Below are positions 1-7,430 of a stretch of DNA of 16,471 nt, piece by piece (the stretch's first letter is position 1; every line of letters starts with the position of its first letter). Position numbers and translations under genes: made by a program. The DNA is from UBA1413 sp964349885 (GTDB lineage Bacteria; Bacteroidota; Bacteroidia; Bacteroidales; Prolixibacteraceae). The notes under the pieces were generated by a model. The model worked only from the letters and a program-made list of their open reading frames with translations. It made no database searches and had not been told where the DNA came from. The DNA lies in NCBI GenBank assembly GCA_964349885.1, contig CAYGIQ010000052.1:1-16471 (forward strand). Reading direction: 5' to 3'.

Positions 1-129
1 ATGCGTGGTGTATTTGATGCTCAAAATTAGCCAAATGAATTGATTGAAGAAAAAAATCCTCAATTTAAAAATACGATTTGGCAATTCGTTCACTTTCTAA
101 AAAATTACCCACACCCTCAACAATTTTTG

Positions 130-137
130 TATTTTTG
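130..137 (+). promoter_or_regulatory. -7 box of the ffh-folD promoter
   Basis: TATTTTTG matches the Bacteroidota housekeeping -7 consensus TAnnTTTG exactly and lies 26 nt before the ffh start codon. The expected TTG at the -33 position is not evident; only a weak ATTAC lies near 104-108. The first 163 nt hold nothing else I can support. The assignment comes from sequence pattern alone. Confidence 0.55.
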
Positions 138-163
138 CACGGTTCACAAAAACAGTCTTATCT

Positions 164-1498
164 ATGTTCGAAAATCTGAGCGACAGGCTCGACCGGTCGT
201 TTAAATTGCTGAAAGGTCAGGGTAAAATTACCGAGATCAATATTGCAGAAACCCTAAAGGACATTCGGAAGGCGCTTCTCGATGCCGACGTTAACTTCAA
301 AATTGCCAAGACGTTTACCGATACGGTGAAAGAAAAGGCGTTGGGAATGAATGTGCTCACTGCAGTGAAGCCGGGGCAGATGATGGTTAAGCTGGTTCAC
401 GATGAGCTGGCCGAACTGATGGGGGGTAAATTTACCGACCTCAACATTAAGTCGAATCCCTCTATCATTTTAATGTCGGGTCTGCAGGGTTCCGGAAAGA
501 CTACTTTCTCTGGAAAGTTGGCCAATATGCTGAAGCAAAAGAAATCGCGGAAGGTTCTTCTGATTGCAGGTGATGTTTACCGTCCGGCGGCCATCGAGCA
601 GCTCAAGATTGTTGGGGGGCAGATTGGTGTGCCCGTTTACACGGAAGAGGGCAACATGAATCCGGTTCAGATTGCACGCAATGGGGTACGCCATGCAAAA
701 TTGCAGGGGTACGACTTGGTTATAATAGATACCGCTGGTCGACTTGCCATCGACGAGCAGATGATGACCGAAATTTCGAACATCAAGAAGGAGGTTCAGC
801 CACATGAGATTCTTTTTGTGGTAGATGCCATGACGGGTCAGGATGCGGTGAACACGGCCCGCGAGTTTAACGAAACGCTCGATTTTGATGGAGTGGTCCT
901 CACCAAGCTCGATGGCGATGCCAGGGGAGGGGCTGCACTCTCAATTCGTTCGGTGGTAAACAAACCGATAAAGTTTGTGGGCACCGGCGAGAAGATGGAA
1001 GCCATTGAGGTTTTTCATCCCGACCGTATGGCCGACCGGATATTGGGGATGGGCGACATCGTTTCGCTGGTAGAAAAGGCTCAGGAGCAGTTCGATGAGG
1101 TCGAAGCCAAGAAACTTCAGCAAAAACTTGCCAAAGATCAGTTCAATTTCAACGACTTTTTAAAGCAGATACAGCAAATTAAAAAGATGGGCAACCTTAA
1201 GGATGTTGCCTCCATGATACCCGGAATGGGTAAAGCACTTAAAAACATCGATATCGACGACGATGCATTTAAACATATAGAGGCAATCATCCATTCGATG
1301 ACCACTACCGAACGTGAAACCCCTTCGCTGCTCAACGGATCGCGTCGTAAGCGAATTGCTGAAGGTTCGGGGACGACCATTCAGGAAGTCAATCGGCTGT
1401 TGAAGCAGTTCACTGAAACAAGCAAAATGATGAAAATGGTTGCCCAAGGTAAGAACCTCCAGCGCATGATGTCGGGCATGCAGGGACAAAGACGATAG
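164..1498 (+). CDS. ffh: Signal recognition particle GTPase Ffh (SRP54)
   Basis: Ffh is the protein subunit of the signal recognition particle. It binds 4.5S/SRP RNA and signal sequences of nascent membrane proteins, and delivers ribosomes to the receptor FtsY. The 444-aa length is normal for bacterial Ffh. An N domain (about residues 1-90) is followed by the G domain: P-loop GLQGSGKTT (106-114), DTAGR (189-193) and TKLDGDARGG (247-256). The methionine-rich M domain (about 300-440) includes the RNA-binding stretch SRRKRIAEGSG (393-403) and a C-terminal run rich in Met, as expected for the signal-sequence groove. The ATG start gives the usual MFENLSDRL N-terminus. It is first in a two-gene unit with folD, which begins 2 nt after its stop. 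Nothing is truncated or unusual. Confidence 0.98.
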   Translation: MFENLSDRLDRSFKLLKGQGKITEINIAETLKDIRKALLDADVNFKIAKTFTDTVKEKALGMNVLTAVKPGQMMVKLVHDELAELMGGKFTDLNIKSNPSIILMSGLQGSGKTTFSGKLANMLKQKKSRKVLLIAGDVYRPAAIEQLKIVGGQIGVPVYTEEGNMNPVQIARNGVRHAKLQGYDLVIIDTAGRLAIDEQMMTEISNIKKEVQPHEILFVVDAMTGQDAVNTAREFNETLDFDGVVLTKLDGDARGGAALSIRSVVNKPIKFVGTGEKMEAIEVFHPDRMADRILGMGDIVSLVEKAQEQFDEVEAKKLQQKLAKDQFNFNDFLKQIQQIKKMGNLKDVASMIPGMGKALKNIDIDDDAFKHIEAIIHSMTTTERETPSLLNGSRRKRIAEGSGTTIQEVNRLLKQFTETSKMMKMVAQGKNLQRMMSGMQGQRR

Positions 1499-1500
1499 CC

Positions 1501-2370
1501 ATGTACAAACTTATTGACGGAAAAAAAATTGCAGCTGATATAAAGGCCGAGATTGCTGCTGAGGTATCAAAGATTACAGCAACCGGTTCGCGTCCGCCGC
1601 ATTTGGCTGCCATTTTGGTGGGTAGCGATGGGGGGAGCGAGACTTATGTGGCGTATAAAATTAAGGACTGCGAAGAGGTTGGCTTTAAGTCATCGCTCGT
1701 GCGCTTCGACGATTCGGTTACCGAAGCGGTCTTGCTGGCCAAAATCGCCGAATTGAATGACGACCCTACCCTTGATGGATTTATTGTGCAGCTGCCACTT
1801 CCGGCCCACATCAGCGAACAGAAAATTATAGAGGCGATTGATCATCGAAAAGACGTCGACGGATTTCATCCTGCCAATGTAGGCCGCATGGTAATTGGGT
1901 TGCCTGCCTTTGTTTCGGCAACACCCTATGGCATTGTTGAGTTGTTGAAGCGGTATGGGATTGAGACCTCCGGAAAAAATTGTGTTATTATTGGTCGCAG
2001 CAACATTGTAGGAAGGCCACTGAGCATTCTGATGTCGCATAAAAGCGTCAATGCCACGGTAACGGTAGCCCACAGTCGGACTGCTGATTTGAAAAAAGTT
2101 TGTGCTTCGGCCGATATTCTGGTGGCTGCCATGGGAGTCCCCGGATTTGTTACTGCCGATATGGTAAAAGAGGGGGCAACTGTAATTGATGTAGGTACTA
2201 CCCGTGTGCCTGCTGCCGACACCAAATCCGGATTCCGCCTAAAAGGAGATGTATTGTTCGACGAAGTAGCTCCCAAATGCAGCTGGATTACGCCGGTTCC
2301 CGGAGGAGTTGGTCCTATGACCCGAGTAGCACTGCTGTCGAATACCCTTTTGGCTTACCGCCAACGATAA
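1501..2370 (+). CDS. folD: Bifunctional methylenetetrahydrofolate dehydrogenase/cyclohydrolase FolD
   Basis: FolD converts 5,10-methylene-THF to 5,10-methenyl-THF using NADP+ and then hydrolyses it to 10-formyl-THF, supplying one-carbon units for purines and initiator tRNA formylation in the cytosol. The 289-aa length is standard. The catalytic segment SETYVAYK has the tyrosine at 49 and the lysine at 53. QLPLP lies at 97-101, KDVDGFHP with the catalytic-site Asp at 117-124, the Rossmann dinucleotide motif GRSNIVGRP at 165-173, and TPVPGGVGPMT at 264-274. All family signatures are intact. The start is 2 nt behind the ffh stop, so it is cotranscribed and probably translationally coupled. Pairing with ffh is, to my knowledge, common in Bacteroidota and probably reflects genome organisation rather than shared biochemistry. 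Confidence 0.98.
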   Translation: MYKLIDGKKIAADIKAEIAAEVSKITATGSRPPHLAAILVGSDGGSETYVAYKIKDCEEVGFKSSLVRFDDSVTEAVLLAKIAELNDDPTLDGFIVQLPLPAHISEQKIIEAIDHRKDVDGFHPANVGRMVIGLPAFVSATPYGIVELLKRYGIETSGKNCVIIGRSNIVGRPLSILMSHKSVNATVTVAHSRTADLKKVCASADILVAAMGVPGFVTADMVKEGATVIDVGTTRVPAADTKSGFRLKGDVLFDEVAPKCSWITPVPGGVGPMTRVALLSNTLLAYRQR

Positions 2371-2393
2371 CCTCTTGCTACCTGCTTTAGGGT

Positions 2394-2424
2394 ATTGCAC
2401 TTCGTGCTTATAATTGTATCTTTA
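2394..2424 (+). promoter_or_regulatory. Promoter of the M48 peptidase gene
   Basis: ATTG (2394-2397) is followed after 19 nt by TATCTTTA (2417-2424), one base off the TAnnTTTG -7 consensus. The 19-nt spacing is the preferred one for Bacteroidota promoters. A start site near 2430 would leave a leader of about 10 nt before the ATG at 2441. A small GCAC-TTC-GTGC hairpin overlaps the upstream element and is probably incidental. Confidence 0.55.
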
Positions 2425-2440
2425 AGGTAAAAATTTGTAT

Positions 2441-3238
2441 ATGCTACGCATTAGGACAGTATTGATTACCTTGACTTTACTCATTTTAGCAGGATGTGCC
2501 AAGGTGCCTCTTACCGGAAGATCCCAGATGGCACTGCTTCCTGAGTCTATGCTGGTTGAGATGAGTCTTACAAGCTACGGCGCCTTTCTCAAAGAGAACA
2601 AACTGTCTGCCGATCCTGTGGCCTCGGCTATGGTCGAAAGGGTAGGTATTCGGATAGCCCGTGCAGTAGAGCAATACTTGTCAGATAATGGTTTTGCCAA
2701 CCGGCTGGCCAACTTCAAATGGGAATTTAAATTGGTAGAGGACGACACCCCCAATGCCTGGGCAATGCCAGGAGGGAAGGTGGTTTTTTATACGGGTATT
2801 TTACCCCTTACACAAACGGAGGCTGGTCTCGCTGTTGTGATGGGCCATGAAATTGCACATGCCGTTGCAAGGCATGGCAACGAACGAATGAGTCAGGCTA
2901 TGATGCTACAATTGGGAGGCATTGCCCTTGCCGAATCGCTAAAGGAGAAACCTGAGGCTACTCAGGCCATCTTTCTCACTGCCTATGGCCTTGGATCGCA
3001 GTTGGGTGTAATGCTGCCCTATTCGCGCCGCCACGAATACGAAGCCGACGAGCTCGGATTAATATTTATGGCCATGGCGGGATACCACCCCGAAGAGGCC
3101 ATACACTTCTGGACCCGCATGTCTGAACTACCAGGCACTCGGCCCCCTGAGTTTCTGAGTACCCACCCGGTCGATACCAAACGAATTCAAAATATTCAAA
3201 AAATTATGCCAAGGGTTATGCAATTCTATCGACCCTGA
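2441..3238 (+). CDS. M48 family metallopeptidase, lipoprotein
   Basis: This is a zinc metalloprotease of the M48 family (BepA/LoiP/Oma1-like), which in other bacteria acts in the periplasm in envelope quality control. I chose the ATG at 2441 (265 aa). A TTG two codons upstream (2435) is in frame but less likely, because the 5' leader from the predicted promoter is short. Numbering from the ATG, residues 2-18 form a hydrophobic signal and LAGC ends in Cys19, a lipobox for signal peptidase II. Catalytic HEIAH is at 136-140 and the third zinc ligand is expected in EYEAD (199-203). The family's STHP motif follows near residue 241. There are no TPR repeats, so it is the short, single-domain form. 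Substrate is unknown. The PUR-domain gene follows after 46 nt, possibly on the same transcript. Confidence 0.93.
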   Translation: MLRIRTVLITLTLLILAGCAKVPLTGRSQMALLPESMLVEMSLTSYGAFLKENKLSADPVASAMVERVGIRIARAVEQYLSDNGFANRLANFKWEFKLVEDDTPNAWAMPGGKVVFYTGILPLTQTEAGLAVVMGHEIAHAVARHGNERMSQAMMLQLGGIALAESLKEKPEATQAIFLTAYGLGSQLGVMLPYSRRHEYEADELGLIFMAMAGYHPEEAIHFWTRMSELPGTRPPEFLSTHPVDTKRIQNIQKIMPRVMQFYRP

Positions 3239-3284
3239 TACCAGGTAATCTATCCAATTCGACCTAACTAAACCCAATAATAGC

Positions 3285-3632
3285 ATGGAAAACACCACGA
3301 GGAGTGATAAATCGGGGACATCTCCGAGTCGTTTCAATCAGGATGTTTATTCAAAAGTTGTACGTGCTGGCAAACGCACCTATTTTTTTGATGTAAAGAG
3401 TACGCGGCAGGATGAGTTGTACCTTACCATAACTGAAAGCAAGCGAAAGTTCGAGACCGACGGACAGCCGGTTTTTGAGAAGCACAAAATTTTTCTTTAC
3501 CGCGAAGATTTTGAAAAGTTCATGGAGGGTATGCGCGATATGCTCAATTTCATTGAGGGTAACCAACCTCCTGAATCGGTGAGCAGTTTCATTGAGAACG
3601 ATGAAGTCGATTTTGATGGACTGACCGAATAA
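3285..3632 (+). CDS. PUR-domain nucleic-acid-binding protein (DUF3276)
   Basis: This 115-aa protein matches the small PUR-alpha-like family (DUF3276) common in Bacteroidota and related to the Borrelia DNA/RNA-binding protein BpuR. Residues 1-18 are a polar, probably disordered tail. A beta-rich segment (21-54: VYSKVVRAGKRTYFFDVKST onward) is followed by KHKIFLYREDFEKFMEGM (67-84), which reads as the last strand and the long helix of a PUR repeat. The C-terminus is acidic (ENDEVDFDGLTE). Family members bind single-stranded nucleic acid and are proposed to be gene regulators; the role here is unknown. I see no -7 box in the 46 nt before it, so readthrough from the M48 gene is possible. The next gene converges after 15 nt with no evident terminator between them. 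Confidence 0.88.
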   Translation: MENTTRSDKSGTSPSRFNQDVYSKVVRAGKRTYFFDVKSTRQDELYLTITESKRKFETDGQPVFEKHKIFLYREDFEKFMEGMRDMLNFIEGNQPPESVSSFIENDEVDFDGLTE

Positions 3633-3647
3633 AGGTAAAGAAGGTTT

Positions 3648-4379
3648 TTACACCAGTCCGCGCTCCTTTTTAATGGTCTGATAGGCCTCGTTTACTTTTT
3701 TGAATTTATCTTGGCCTGCCTGCTGGAACTCCTCTCCCATATGGATTAACTTGTCGGGGTGGTATTTCATGGCCATTCTTCGATAGGCCTTTTTAACCTC
3801 TTCGTCACTGGCTTCGGGAGTAATCTCCAGTATGGTATAGGCAAATCCGCTATCCTGAAAAAACATCGCTTTGATCGAATCGCTGTCTGCTTGCGAAACG
3901 CCCATCTCTTTTGCCATAAAAGCGATAAGATCCAGCTCTTCGCGAACAATTTGGCTGTCGGCTTGCGCAATGCCATATAAAAAATGGAGCAGCTGCAGAC
4001 GCGCCGAGTAGTTCATGTTTCGTTCAATCTGCCGACATACATCTTGCACCGGAATGGTTTGATTTAGCAAATCGCGCAAAAGCTGGATGGCTTCGTTGGC
4101 CGATGGTTCACCAAAATTGCGTACCAGAAATTGTTTCACAAAATCGAGTTCCGAACGCATCACTCTTCCATCGGCTTTCATGGTGGCGGCTACCAGCACA
4201 AGCAAACTCATTACATAACCACCCGCCGTTGTGCCCATAGCAGCCGAGTGCGACCTTTTTCGCGGCAAGGTATCCTTGCCATCGACCATCGAGCCGACTA
4301 CAAAGCCCAGAATTCCACCAATAGGTCCACCCATGGCCCAACCCAGACCGCCGCCAATCCATTTAGCAAATTTTGCCAT
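3648..4379 (-). CDS. TerB/DnaJ-domain co-chaperone (DjlA-like)
   Basis: This 243-aa protein joins a glycine-rich hydrophobic N-terminal segment (about 9-32, possible membrane anchor), a TerB-like helical domain (about 50-175, with ATMKADG at 65-71 and IAQADSQI at 137-144) and a C-terminal J domain (about 179-243). The J domain keeps its HPD motif at 207-209 in MKYHPDKLI, so it should stimulate an Hsp70 (DnaK) ATPase. The order of membrane segment, TerB and J domain is that of DjlA, a membrane-bound co-chaperone. The start overlaps the end of coaE by 17 nt, so it is the last gene of ybbR-coaE-djlA and probably translated by coupling. The client is unknown. The djlA symbol is plausible but I withhold it because orthology cannot be tested here. 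Confidence 0.88.
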   Translation of the reverse strand: MAKFAKWIGGGLGWAMGGPIGGILGFVVGSMVDGKDTLPRKRSHSAAMGTTAGGYVMSLLVLVAATMKADGRVMRSELDFVKQFLVRNFGEPSANEAIQLLRDLLNQTIPVQDVCRQIERNMNYSARLQLLHFLYGIAQADSQIVREELDLIAFMAKEMGVSQADSDSIKAMFFQDSGFAYTILEITPEASDEEVKKAYRRMAMKYHPDKLIHMGEEFQQAGQDKFKKVNEAYQTIKKERGLV

Positions 4380-4992
4380 GCTGCATAATATTTTCGTGCA
4401 ATGTAATAATTTGGGGGGTTAACAGGTGTTTCCCATCATTTCTTAGTATGGCATCGGCAAGCCCCCTTTTTGCCCTGTCTCCCCACTGATTTTTCATGCG
4501 GTCGGTTACACTCCTTCTGGTTACTCCATCGCGGTCCATTACTCTTGCAATGCGTACCTCGCGAGAAGCAACAATCAACAGATTGCTATCCATTAACTTA
4601 TAATAACCAGTTTCGAATAGGATTGCGGCTTCATATACAATATATGGAGCAGATTGCTCGCTGTACCACTCCGAAAACCACTCCCGAACGGCAGGGTGTA
4701 CGATGCCGTTCACTTTGTTGATGGCTGCTTTGTCGTTGAAAATCTTTTGTGCCAGCAACGCTCTGTTGAGGGTGCCGTCGGTCAGATAAATCTCTTTTCC
4801 AAACAGTAGAATAAGTGCTTCCCTAATTTTGGGATTTCGCTCCATGACCATTTTTGCCTCACGGTCGGCTTCAAAAACAGGAATGCCAAGTATCTTGAAA
4901 ATTTGACAAGCAGTGGTTTTCCCACTTCCAATACCCCCTGTAATGCCTATTTTGAGGGGCTTTTTAGTTCCTTTCGATGAGGTACTCAACAT
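4363..4992 (-). CDS. coaE: Dephospho-CoA kinase CoaE
   Basis: CoaE phosphorylates the 3'-hydroxyl of dephospho-CoA with ATP, the last step of coenzyme A synthesis, in the cytosol. The 209-aa protein has the P-loop GGIGSGKTT at 19-27, an acidic residue in the EADREA segment (41-46) at the usual substrate-side position, HPAV at 99-102, EAAILFE at 121-127 in place of the usual PLLFE-type motif, and the Arg-rich lid RDGVTRRSVTDRMKNQ (154-169). The ATG at 4992 lies inside the last codons of ybbR (29-nt overlap) and adds a polar 12-residue leader before KIGITGG. No later ATG is available before the P-loop, so I keep it. The 3' end overlaps the DnaJ gene by 17 nt. Confidence 0.96.
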   Translation of the reverse strand: MLSTSSKGTKKPLKIGITGGIGSGKTTACQIFKILGIPVFEADREAKMVMERNPKIREALILLFGKEIYLTDGTLNRALLAQKIFNDKAAINKVNGIVHPAVREWFSEWYSEQSAPYIVYEAAILFETGYYKLMDSNLLIVASREVRIARVMDRDGVTRRSVTDRMKNQWGDRAKRGLADAILRNDGKHLLTPQIITLHENIMQHGKIC

Positions 4993-5968
4993 GGGTGGGA
5001 TTTATTTGAAGCGACTTGATACCTATGGGCAGTTCTCCTGACATAATTTTAAGCGTTGGTCTGCCGTCGGCTATCTCTTGATAGGTAATGTAGAGATCAA
5101 TATTTTCTGGTTTAATATCGGCAAAATGTTGCAAGCCTATAATAAAACGAATTTCAGCTTCGCGAGGGAAAAGCCTTATGCGGGTATTTTCGGGTACTCC
5201 CTCAACCCTGATGGGAACCGAAAAGCCATTTTCTGTATACTCATCAACCGAAACCTTCATGATGGCGCGTTTCTCTGTGGCTGCAATGCGCGGGGGTAGG
5301 TCGAGCAGTATGTCACGCTCGAAGGAGGTATTGATGTTTTTGAATTGTTTTGGGTGGGTGAAAATGGTATCGATTATGGCCAAAGTTGCCCGGGGTCCGG
5401 TAATCTGAATTTCTGAAGGGATCATTTCTATCTCTCTGCTAAAACCATACCGTGGCCGGAACTGGATTTCTGATTTCGGGGCTACCACCACTTTCTTGGT
5501 AGCCAAGCTATCGAATATAAGGGTGATTTGTGATGGTCGTACATCCATGATTGTAAGTTCGTTGGGGACCTGCTCCATTGCATAATTTTGTAATATCGCC
5601 GAGGAGATGCTCATGGTGGATGGACTGCCCAGATGGTGCTCGTCGATGATCTCAGCTAAATTCAAGTTTACCGACGAAAAAGCGAGTCTCAGCTTGTAAC
5701 GAACCAGCGTAAATCCATGACCGTTAACCCTAAGGTTGAGTTTCTGCGGGGGAGTGTTCGATAAAAACTTGTTCTTGGGTAGTTCGGTATATTTTACCGG
5801 ATAAACAATCTGGGTGGTATAATCTTTCGACAGAGCATTCAGAAACCATAGGATAAAGGCAATGAAGACGCAGACCATAAAAACGATTTTGCTGCGGTTT
5901 CGCTCCAGCGATTCGCGAGAAACATAGGAGCGCACTTTTCTATACCAATATCTCACCGTTTGGTTCAT
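4964..5968 (-). CDS. YbbR-like protein, membrane-anchored
   Basis: A 334-aa protein starting at ATG 5968 (MNQTVRYWYRK). A basic N-terminus is followed by one membrane segment (about 28-45: IVFMVCVFIAFILWFL) and then LSKDYTTQIVYPVKYTELP, the pattern of Bacteroidota YbbR proteins. The rest should be extracytoplasmic beta-rich YbbR repeats; ITLIF and TGPR-type strand motifs recur. YbbR domains resemble the L25 ribosomal fold; their role is unclear, though CdaR, which regulates a diadenylate cyclase in Firmicutes, has the same architecture. The frame is open to a TTG at 6058, but that extension runs through the terminator stem and T-run at 6012-6050, so I reject it. The gene is first in a unit with coaE, which overlaps its end by 29 nt. 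Its promoter is not obvious. Confidence 0.88.
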   Translation of the reverse strand: MNQTVRYWYRKVRSYVSRESLERNRSKIVFMVCVFIAFILWFLNALSKDYTTQIVYPVKYTELPKNKFLSNTPPQKLNLRVNGHGFTLVRYKLRLAFSSVNLNLAEIIDEHHLGSPSTMSISSAILQNYAMEQVPNELTIMDVRPSQITLIFDSLATKKVVVAPKSEIQFRPRYGFSREIEMIPSEIQITGPRATLAIIDTIFTHPKQFKNINTSFERDILLDLPPRIAATEKRAIMKVSVDEYTENGFSVPIRVEGVPENTRIRLFPREAEIRFIIGLQHFADIKPENIDLYITYQEIADGRPTLKIMSGELPIGIKSLQINPTHVEYLIERN

Positions 5969-6011
5969 TCGGCCTGCATTTTTTACAGCCAGCAGTTTGC
6001 CTGGTTGCCGT

Positions 6012-6050
6012 AAAAAAATAACAAAAGGCCTTATTGCAGACCTTTTGTTA
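6012..6050 (-). terminator. Intrinsic terminator after yajC
   Basis: On the minus strand a 12-bp stem (arms 6039-6050 and 6019-6030, including one G-U pair and the run AACAAAAGG) closes an 8-nt loop and is followed directly by seven T (6018 to 6012). It begins 14 nt after the yajC stop codon. The plus-strand reading has no T-run next to the stem, so it terminates leftward transcription only. It should end the nusB-yajC transcript. Confidence 0.88.
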
Positions 6051-6064
6051 CTTCTCAATTGTTT

Positions 6065-6385
6065 TTAGCGTTGCTGCGGAGCGTCGCTCATGTCTTTGAT
6101 AATGGCGGCCTTGTCGACGCGAATGGTCACTTCGTTGTCGATTTGCATTACAACCACGTTGTCTTTTACCTCAACAATTTTTCCGTAAATCCCTCCGGTG
6201 GTTACCACTTTATCGCCTTTTGCAAGACTATCGCGGAAAACCCGTAGTTCCTTTTGACGCTTCATCTGGGGACGGATCATGAAAAAGTAGAAGATTACAA
6301 TAACAATCAGCAGGGGAGCAAATGTCATGAGCGGATTAGCACCTTCCTGCGGCGGAGCCATAAGTAGATAGTTCATTTTGTACAT
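6065..6385 (-). CDS. yajC: Preprotein translocase auxiliary subunit YajC
   Basis: YajC is a small inner-membrane protein that associates with SecDF and the SecYEG translocon and is not essential in E. coli. The 106-aa protein has a short N-terminal tail, one membrane helix (about 20-37: PLLIVIVIFYFFMI inside), the hallmark RPQMKRQKE (38-46) and a cytosolic domain with GDKVVTTGGIYGKI (57-70). Two start codons are possible, ATG 6385 and ATG 6376; I keep the first, which leaves 23 nt after the nusB stop. It lies downstream of nusB on the same strand with no sign of a separate promoter, and a strong terminator follows it. Confidence 0.95.
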   Translation of the reverse strand: MYKMNYLLMAPPQEGANPLMTFAPLLIVIVIFYFFMIRPQMKRQKELRVFRDSLAKGDKVVTTGGIYGKIVEVKDNVVVMQIDNEVTIRVDKAAIIKDMSDAPQQR

Positions 6386-6408
6386 TATTTTATTAAATAT
6401 ATAATCGG

Positions 6409-7362
6409 TTAATTTTGTTCTCCAATGAGTCCCCGGCCGGTCTTATGCACTTTGTCTTCCTGACGGAGTTCTTTCAATGCTTTGTCGAGTATTCCGTTGA
6501 TAAAATTACGACTTTTATCGGTGCTGTAATACTTGGCCAGTTCTATATATTCGTTCAGGGTAACTTTTGTGGGAATGGTAGGGAAATAGATGAACTCGGT
6601 GAGGGCCAGCTGCATAATAAGAATATCCATAAAGGCAATCCGTTCGATATCCCAATTGCTGGCATGCAAGTCGATTATCGAACGCAGATCGTCGTGATGT
6701 TCGGCCACAAGTCGCAGCAGGTCACGGGCAAACTGCCGGTCGTCGTCGTCTTTGAAAAGTTCCATGAGCGGCTGATTCTCATCGCTCTCCTTGTTGAACC
6801 CGCGTAGGGTTTTTACAACCATGGCTACTACAAGATCAATGTCGTCGTTCCAGTAAATGCTGTCTTCTTCCAACACCAGATGGAGATCTTCGGCCGACAA
6901 AATAACCTCGTTCAGTAGTTTTTCAACAAAGATTTTGTCGGCATAATAGCTGTTTTCCTTATCCTGCATGTATTCAGCATACACCACCGAGTCGGTTACA
7001 TATCCCAGCATCTCTTTAATCAATTCGGGATGTTGAGCCCAAGAAATCTTGGTTTGATGGAGGTATGATTGCAATCTGCGGTTGATACGCAGTTGCTCGA
7101 TAAGCTTATTTTCGGTAAATTTTCGGTTGGGTTGCAGATCCTCTTTGTTTGGCCGGTGTTTGTTCAGGTTGTTCTCAATTCTCTTTCTGGCAAAGTCGCT
7201 TAAATCTATGATTAGCAACAACAACAAATGGTATAGATCGTAGGATTTGCCAAGAGAGAAGAAGAGTTCTTGCTGCGACTGGCTGATCGATTTTTCGGGT
7301 GTGGCATAGTAGGCATATAGTGTTTGCAACACCTTGATTCTAATCGTTCTTCTGCTTATCAT
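6409..7362 (-). CDS. nusB: Transcription antitermination factor NusB, long Bacteroidota form
   Basis: NusB binds NusE (ribosomal protein S10) and boxA RNA to promote antitermination in rRNA operons. The protein is 317 aa, about twice the E. coli length. The N-terminus MISRRTIRIKVLQTLYAYY matches the usual NusB first helix. The canonical core returns near the C-terminus: NWDIERIAFMDILIMQLALTE (236-256), VTLNEYIELAKYYS (267-280) and FINGILDKALKEL (287-299). Between them (about 25-200) lies a large, mostly helical and charged insertion, which I believe is normal for this phylum. The short tail after 300 is polar. A -7 box sits 32 nt upstream. yajC follows after 23 nt, and the pair ends at the terminator at 6012-6050. 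Confidence 0.94.
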   Translation of the reverse strand: MISRRTIRIKVLQTLYAYYATPEKSISQSQQELFFSLGKSYDLYHLLLLLIIDLSDFARKRIENNLNKHRPNKEDLQPNRKFTENKLIEQLRINRRLQSYLHQTKISWAQHPELIKEMLGYVTDSVVYAEYMQDKENSYYADKIFVEKLLNEVILSAEDLHLVLEEDSIYWNDDIDLVVAMVVKTLRGFNKESDENQPLMELFKDDDDRQFARDLLRLVAEHHDDLRSIIDLHASNWDIERIAFMDILIMQLALTEFIYFPTIPTKVTLNEYIELAKYYSTDKSRNFINGILDKALKELRQEDKVHKTGRGLIGEQN

Positions 7363-7393
7363 GTTAATAGAACTGCGGTTGATTAAGGAGGGG

Positions 7394-7401
7394 CAAATTT
7401 A
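7394..7401 (-). promoter_or_regulatory. -7 box upstream of nusB
   Basis: On the minus strand TAAATTTG fits TAnnTTTG exactly and lies 32 nt before the nusB ATG, in the 68-nt gap after the rhomboid gene. No TTG is present at 19 nt upstream, so strength is uncertain. It suggests nusB-yajC can be transcribed independently of the aldolase-rhomboid unit; no terminator is visible between the two units. Confidence 0.45.
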
Positions 7402-7430
7402 CTACTTTTTTAATAACTACCGCCTTTGAT

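Noticed and set aside
1..30. Short in-frame run ending in TAG that could be the tail of an upstream gene
   Set aside because: Only nine codons are visible and none is diagnostic; any frame could be chosen.
2397..2407. GCAC-TTC-GTGC hairpin as a folD terminator
   Set aside because: The stem is only 4 bp, no T-run follows, and it overlaps the -33 element of the next promoter.
2435..2440. TTG start two codons upstream of the M48 ATG
   Set aside because: The ATG at 2441 gives a standard lipoprotein signal and fits the predicted promoter better.
6415..6807. 130-codon open frame on the plus strand opposite nusB
   Set aside because: It lies wholly antisense to a recognised gene and its translation resembles no protein family I know.
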